Shown one piece after another: positions 5,854 through 8,817 of a DNA stretch of 8,817 nucleotides (position 1 is its first letter; the number at the start of each line of letters is the position of its first letter). The notes below the pieces were generated by a model. That model was given only the letters and a program-made list of their open reading frames with translations. It was not told the origin of the DNA and did no database searches. This DNA is from Acidobacteriaceae bacterium (GTDB lineage Bacteria > Acidobacteriota > Terriglobia > Terriglobales > Acidobacteriaceae), in contig JASIJX010000375.1 in assembly GCA_030049955.1 (NCBI GenBank), forward strand, positions 1 to 8,817, written 5' to 3'. Made by a program: the position numbers and the translations under genes.

Positions 5854-7863
5854 ATGAGGCGGGCAATATCCCTCTGGGCGCTTCGCGTGAAGCCCATTTG
5901 GGTGCTTCGCGCGGGCTTGGCTGCGGCACTTTGCACGGGGGTTTTCGCGCAGGCACCGGTAAAGCCTATGCCAGGTGGACAGGCCGCACTGGCCGGACCG
6001 CCGTCGAGCGGCGAGATTTTTCCGCTGAGCCAGGTGCATCGCGGGCTGATGGGCACAGCGTGGACGGTCTTTCAAGGGACGAAGCCGGAACCAATCCCGG
6101 TGGAAATTCTGGGGGTTCTGCGCGGCGCGCGCGGACCGGGTCAGGACATGATCCTGGCGCAGTTGCACGGAGCCAAGGCGGAGTACACGGGCGTAGTGGA
6201 AGGGATGAGCGGCAGCCCGGTTTACGTCGATGGAAGACTGCTGGGCTCGCTTTCCTACCGCATCGGACAGTTCAGCAAAGAGCCGATTGCCGGCATTACG
6301 CCGATTGAGCAGATGCTCTCGCTGCGCGACCTGCCGACTGGGCCTGCCTCGCCAAAACCGCCCGCAGAGACGCCGGTCAACCCGGTGAGCCTGAAGACGG
6401 GCCTTGGCGCGGGACTGGACACGAGCCTGAACACGGGACTGGACACCGGCGAGATCAACGAAAACACGCTGAGCGCGAATGCCGCGGCTGCCGAGACGCC
6501 GGCTGCGGGCGGCGGCATGGAATTCAAGGCCCCAACTGAATTTCAACCAATGGAGACGCCGCTGGTAATGAGCGGTTTTCAGCCCCAGGCGATACGGCTG
6601 TGGCAGCAGCGCATGGCCGGCACGAGTCTGGAGACGGTGGCGGCGGGCGGCATGGGCGGCAGTTCCGATGGCGACGTGAAGATTTCAACCTCCGCCGAGG
6701 ACATGCTCAAGCCGGGGTCGGCGATCAGCGCGCAACTGGTGCGCGGCGATATGGAGATCGCGGCCACATGCACGATCACCTACATTGACCCGAAGCAGTT
6801 GCTGGCCTGCGGCCATCCGATTTTGCAGGCCGGGCCGGTTTCGCTTCCGATGACCACGGCTGAAGTGGTGACGACGCTGGCGTCGCCGCTGAACGCATTC
6901 AAGATCATCAACACGGGCGCGACGGTGGGCGCTTTCACCGAGGACCGCGAATCGGGCATTCGCGGCGTGCTGGGTGCGCAGGCGCACATGATTCCGATGC
7001 ATATTTCGATGTCAGGTCCAGGCCCTGACGATGTAGCCCCGCGCAAAGTGAATGTGGAGGTTCTCGATCTCCCCTCGCTCACCTCGCAGGCAGTGCTAGT
7101 GGTGCTGTACCAGGCGTTGCTCGAGTCGAACGAAAGCACGGCCGAAACCAGCTATCACATTACGGGCAGCATCGATCTGGACAACTATCCGCCTTCGCCG
7201 CTCGACCTGTGGGCTTCGCCCGGCGGCATGCTGCCTGCGCCGATGCAGGCGGCGCTGCTGACAGGCGAGCGGTTCATGAGCCTTTACGGGAACCAGGCGC
7301 GGCGGGGTTCGGTGAAGAAGATCGATCTGCACGTCGAGGAGATTCCGCGGCGGCTCGAGGTGGAGCTGGTGGGTGCACGGCTGGTTTCGGGCGACACGGT
7401 ACACGCGGGCGACACCGTGATGGTGGAAGCCACGCTGCGGCCGTGGCAGCAGCCGGAGCGCAATGTGCGCATCCCTGTGCGGCTGCCGGCGAGGCTGAAC
7501 TCGGGCACGTTGCGTCTGCTGGTTTCAGACGGCGCCACACTGGACCGCACGCTGGACCAGCCGCAGCCGGCGAGTCACTCGGCCGATCTTGAGACCGTGC
7601 TGGCACAGGCGCGGCAGTTGCACGCTGCCGACCGGGTGTATGTAAGCCTGTTGACGCCTGAAGCGCAGGCGGGAGTGGATGGCCGCACGCTGACCAGCCT
7701 GCCGCTCTCGGTGGCCAACGCGCTGGAGCCGGTGCGCGCCACGGAGGACATCAGCCTGAACGGCGAATCGGCGGAACTGGCCGGCGACGCTCCGGCGGGC
7801 GGAGTGCTGTCGGGCTACCAGATCCTGAATGTGCATATCGAGCCGGGCGGCGGGTTAAACTAG
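5854..7863 (+). CDS. Exported SpoIVB-type S55-like serine peptidase domain protein
   Basis: This is a probable secreted or periplasmic protein related to SpoIVB peptidase S55 proteins; the substrate is unknown. The product is 669 residues. A signal peptide covers residues 1-32, with likely cleavage after GVFA. Residues about 53-158 carry the N-terminal S55-like block: a lead-in of the MGTAWTVFQGT type, VEILGVL, DMILAQL, then GMSGSPVYVDG with presumed nucleophile Ser119, and KEPIAGITPIEQML. Residues about 160-285 are a low-complexity linker with TGLDT repeats and Gly/Ala/Pro runs. A second block (about 285-445) holds the TITYIDPKQLLACGHPI segment with His321, then LPMTTAEVVTTL and NTGATVGAFTEDRESGIRG. 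The C-terminal third is beta-rich, including an HAGDTVMVEATLRP segment that may be Ig-like. The start is fixed by AAGGA (5842-5846) seven bases before ATG 5854; ATG 5833 is a weaker alternative. It is divergent from the VWA gene. Whether it is an active protease is unproven. Confidence 0.87.
   Translation: MRRAISLWALRVKPIWVLRAGLAAALCTGVFAQAPVKPMPGGQAALAGPPSSGEIFPLSQVHRGLMGTAWTVFQGTKPEPIPVEILGVLRGARGPGQDMILAQLHGAKAEYTGVVEGMSGSPVYVDGRLLGSLSYRIGQFSKEPIAGITPIEQMLSLRDLPTGPASPKPPAETPVNPVSLKTGLGAGLDTSLNTGLDTGEINENTLSANAAAAETPAAGGGMEFKAPTEFQPMETPLVMSGFQPQAIRLWQQRMAGTSLETVAAGGMGGSSDGDVKISTSAEDMLKPGSAISAQLVRGDMEIAATCTITYIDPKQLLACGHPILQAGPVSLPMTTAEVVTTLASPLNAFKIINTGATVGAFTEDRESGIRGVLGAQAHMIPMHISMSGPGPDDVAPRKVNVEVLDLPSLTSQAVLVVLYQALLESNESTAETSYHITGSIDLDNYPPSPLDLWASPGGMLPAPMQAALLTGERFMSLYGNQARRGSVKKIDLHVEEIPRRLEVELVGARLVSGDTVHAGDTVMVEATLRPWQQPERNVRIPVRLPARLNSGTLRLLVSDGATLDRTLDQPQPASHSADLETVLAQARQLHAADRVYVSLLTPEAQAGVDGRTLTSLPLSVANALEPVRATEDISLNGESAELAGDAPAGGVLSGYQILNVHIEPGGGLN
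6411..6446 (+). repeat. 24-bp-period direct repeat inside the S55-like gene
   Basis: GGGACTGGACAC occurs identically at 6411-6422 and 6435-6446, encoding GLDT twice eight residues apart (GLDTSLNT then GLDTGEIN). A degenerate unit precedes it (TGLGA). It lies in the low-complexity linker between the two conserved blocks and probably arose by slippage. Confidence 0.7.
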
Positions 7864-7951
7864 AACTCAGCTTACAATCATCCACTTGGGGGCCGGCGCT
7901 TCTCTCGCTGCCGGTTTGGCACACAAGGACAACAAGGAGCTCCGGTCAGCT

Positions 7952-8817
7952 ATGGCTCGGATTCAGGGACTTGCAGCGCACGCGGCAGGAGCGGAGCTTC
8001 TGCCGTTTCATTACGATCCAGGCGAACTGAAGCCGCAGGAAGTGGAAATTGAAATCACCCACTGTGGCATCTGCCACAGCGATCTTCACCTGATTATGAA
8101 CGACTGGGGCTTGAGCCAGTATCCGTTCATTCCCGGCCACGAGATTATCGGCACGGTTTCTGCACTGGGCAGCCACGTGCGCGGGCTTGAAAAGGGCCAG
8201 CGCGTGGGGCTGGGATGGCAGTCGAACTCCTGCGGCATGTGCGAGTGGTGCGTGCGCGGCATGGAGAACCTGTGCGCGCAGTCTGAGGGCACGTGCGTGC
8301 ACCGGCATGGCGGCTACGCCAACTGCGTGCGCGCGAACTCGCGGTTTGTGATTCCGATTCCCGAGGCGCTGGCGAGCGAAAATGCCGCGCCGCTGCTGTG
8401 CGGCGGGATTACCGTGTACACGCCGCTGCGCACGCATGGGGTGAACCCGGCCTCGCGCGTGGGCGTAGTAGGGATCGGCGGGCTGGGTCATCTGGCGATC
8501 CAGTTTGCGCGGGCCTTTGGCGCGGAGGTAACGGCGTTTTCCACTTCGACCAGCAAGGAAGAAGAGGCTCGCACTCTGGGCGCGCATCACTTTGTAAACA
8601 GTCTCGACTCGAAGGCGATGAAGGAGATGGCCGGGTCGCAGGATTTCATCCTGAACACGGCCAACGGCGACCAGGACTGGAACTGCTATCTGCAGGCGCT
8701 GCGGCCAACGGGCACGCTGTGCTTTGCCGGCGTGCCGCCGTCGGCGGTGACGTTTCAGGCGTTTCCCATGATCTCCGGCGCGCGGAGCATCAGCGGCAGC
8801 CCGATCGGCAGCCCGGC
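7952..8817 (+). CDS. Zinc-dependent NADP(H)-type alcohol dehydrogenase/aldehyde reductase, Ahr/YjgB-like (3' truncated by window edge)
   Basis: It is a cytoplasmic medium-chain dehydrogenase/reductase expected to interconvert aldehydes and alcohols. The 288 complete codons present resemble E. coli Ahr (YjgB) along their length, including YDPGEL, WGLSQYPF, LLCGGITV and the SISGS segment near the window end. Catalytic zinc ligands are Cys38 (CGICHSDLH), His63-Glu64 (PGHE) and Cys150. The structural zinc lobe has Cys94, Cys97, Cys100 and Cys108. The Rossmann dinucleotide motif is GIGGLG at 174-179. The Ser/Thr-rich end of the second beta strand (FSTSTSKE) fits NADPH rather than NADH, an inference by analogy with Ahr. 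ATG 7952 is preceded by AAGGAG at 7934-7939, a 12-base spacing like that of the epimerase. The gene begins 88 bases after the S55-like gene on the same strand, and the last 50 or so residues lie beyond the window. Confidence 0.93.
   Translation, partial: MARIQGLAAHAAGAELLPFHYDPGELKPQEVEIEITHCGICHSDLHLIMNDWGLSQYPFIPGHEIIGTVSALGSHVRGLEKGQRVGLGWQSNSCGMCEWCVRGMENLCAQSEGTCVHRHGGYANCVRANSRFVIPIPEALASENAAPLLCGGITVYTPLRTHGVNPASRVGVVGIGGLGHLAIQFARAFGAEVTAFSTSTSKEEEARTLGAHHFVNSLDSKAMKEMAGSQDFILNTANGDQDWNCYLQALRPTGTLCFAGVPPSAVTFQAFPMISGARSISGSPIGSP

Noticed and set aside
5710..6546. Minus-strand frame stays open for more than 830 bases upstream of the VWA gene, antisense to the S55-like gene
   Set aside because: The translated extension is Arg/Ala/His-rich without domain character, and the true start at 5709 has a signal peptide and a ribosome site. 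Long antisense frames are common in GC-rich coding DNA.
7873..7914. TACAAT (-10-like) and a weak CCGGC/GCCGG hairpin between the S55-like and dehydrogenase genes
   Set aside because: TACAAT has no partner -35 at acceptable spacing. The hairpin has only a 5-bp stem with a 12-base loop followed by three T, too weak to call a terminator.
1..8817. CRISPR arrays, tRNA or rRNA genes, transposases, phage genes and known defence systems
   Set aside because: No regularly spaced repeats, cloverleaf-like sequences or recognisable mobile-element or defence proteins were seen on either strand.

Overview
The window looks like ordinary chromosome of an acidobacterium, most likely class Terriglobia (the Granulicella/Edaphobacter/Acidobacterium group). 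Three things suggest this: an exported protein of the 'VWFA-related Acidobacterial domain' type, a large exported SpoIVB-S55-like protein, and a pseudopilin-like protein with a long Gly/Ser tail, all beside GC-rich housekeeping genes. The taxonomic call rests on family recognition only.

Layout. Positions 1-3066 hold three + strand genes: the 3' part of argS (arginyl-tRNA synthetase), a cytoplasmic galM-type aldose 1-epimerase, and a short-leader pseudopilin-like protein. A perfect 16-bp hairpin (3086-3122) ends this run and also serves the convergent gene on the other side. That gene is a minus-strand A-type Fe-S carrier (IscA/ErpA/SufA family, 3145-3531). A 341-base divergent spacer follows (3532-3872). 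It holds one candidate promoter for each direction and two dyads, and then a 94-residue two-helix membrane protein on the + strand (3873-4157).

The convergent spacer 4158-4473 contains no gene. Most of it is a roughly 170-bp fold-back element with nested imperfect inverted repeats (4264-4433), resembling a REP/MITE-type intergenic repeat. On its far side is the minus-strand VWFA-related exported protein (4474-5709). It is transcribed away from an exported S55-like protein on the + strand (5854-7863), with 144 bases between the two starts. The last gene is a zinc-dependent alcohol dehydrogenase of the E. coli Ahr/YjgB type (7952 onward), which runs off the window end.

How the genes relate. 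No pathway unites the window: it mixes translation, sugar mutarotation, Fe-S assembly and aldehyde reduction with several envelope or exported proteins. The most interesting part is the divergent VWA/S55 pair. Both products carry signal peptides. The VWA protein has lost the classical metal-site DxSxS motif, and the S55-like protein has its presumed catalytic serine far upstream of its presumed histidine, the reverse of SpoIVB. I see no CRISPR array, tRNA, rRNA, transposase or phage gene.
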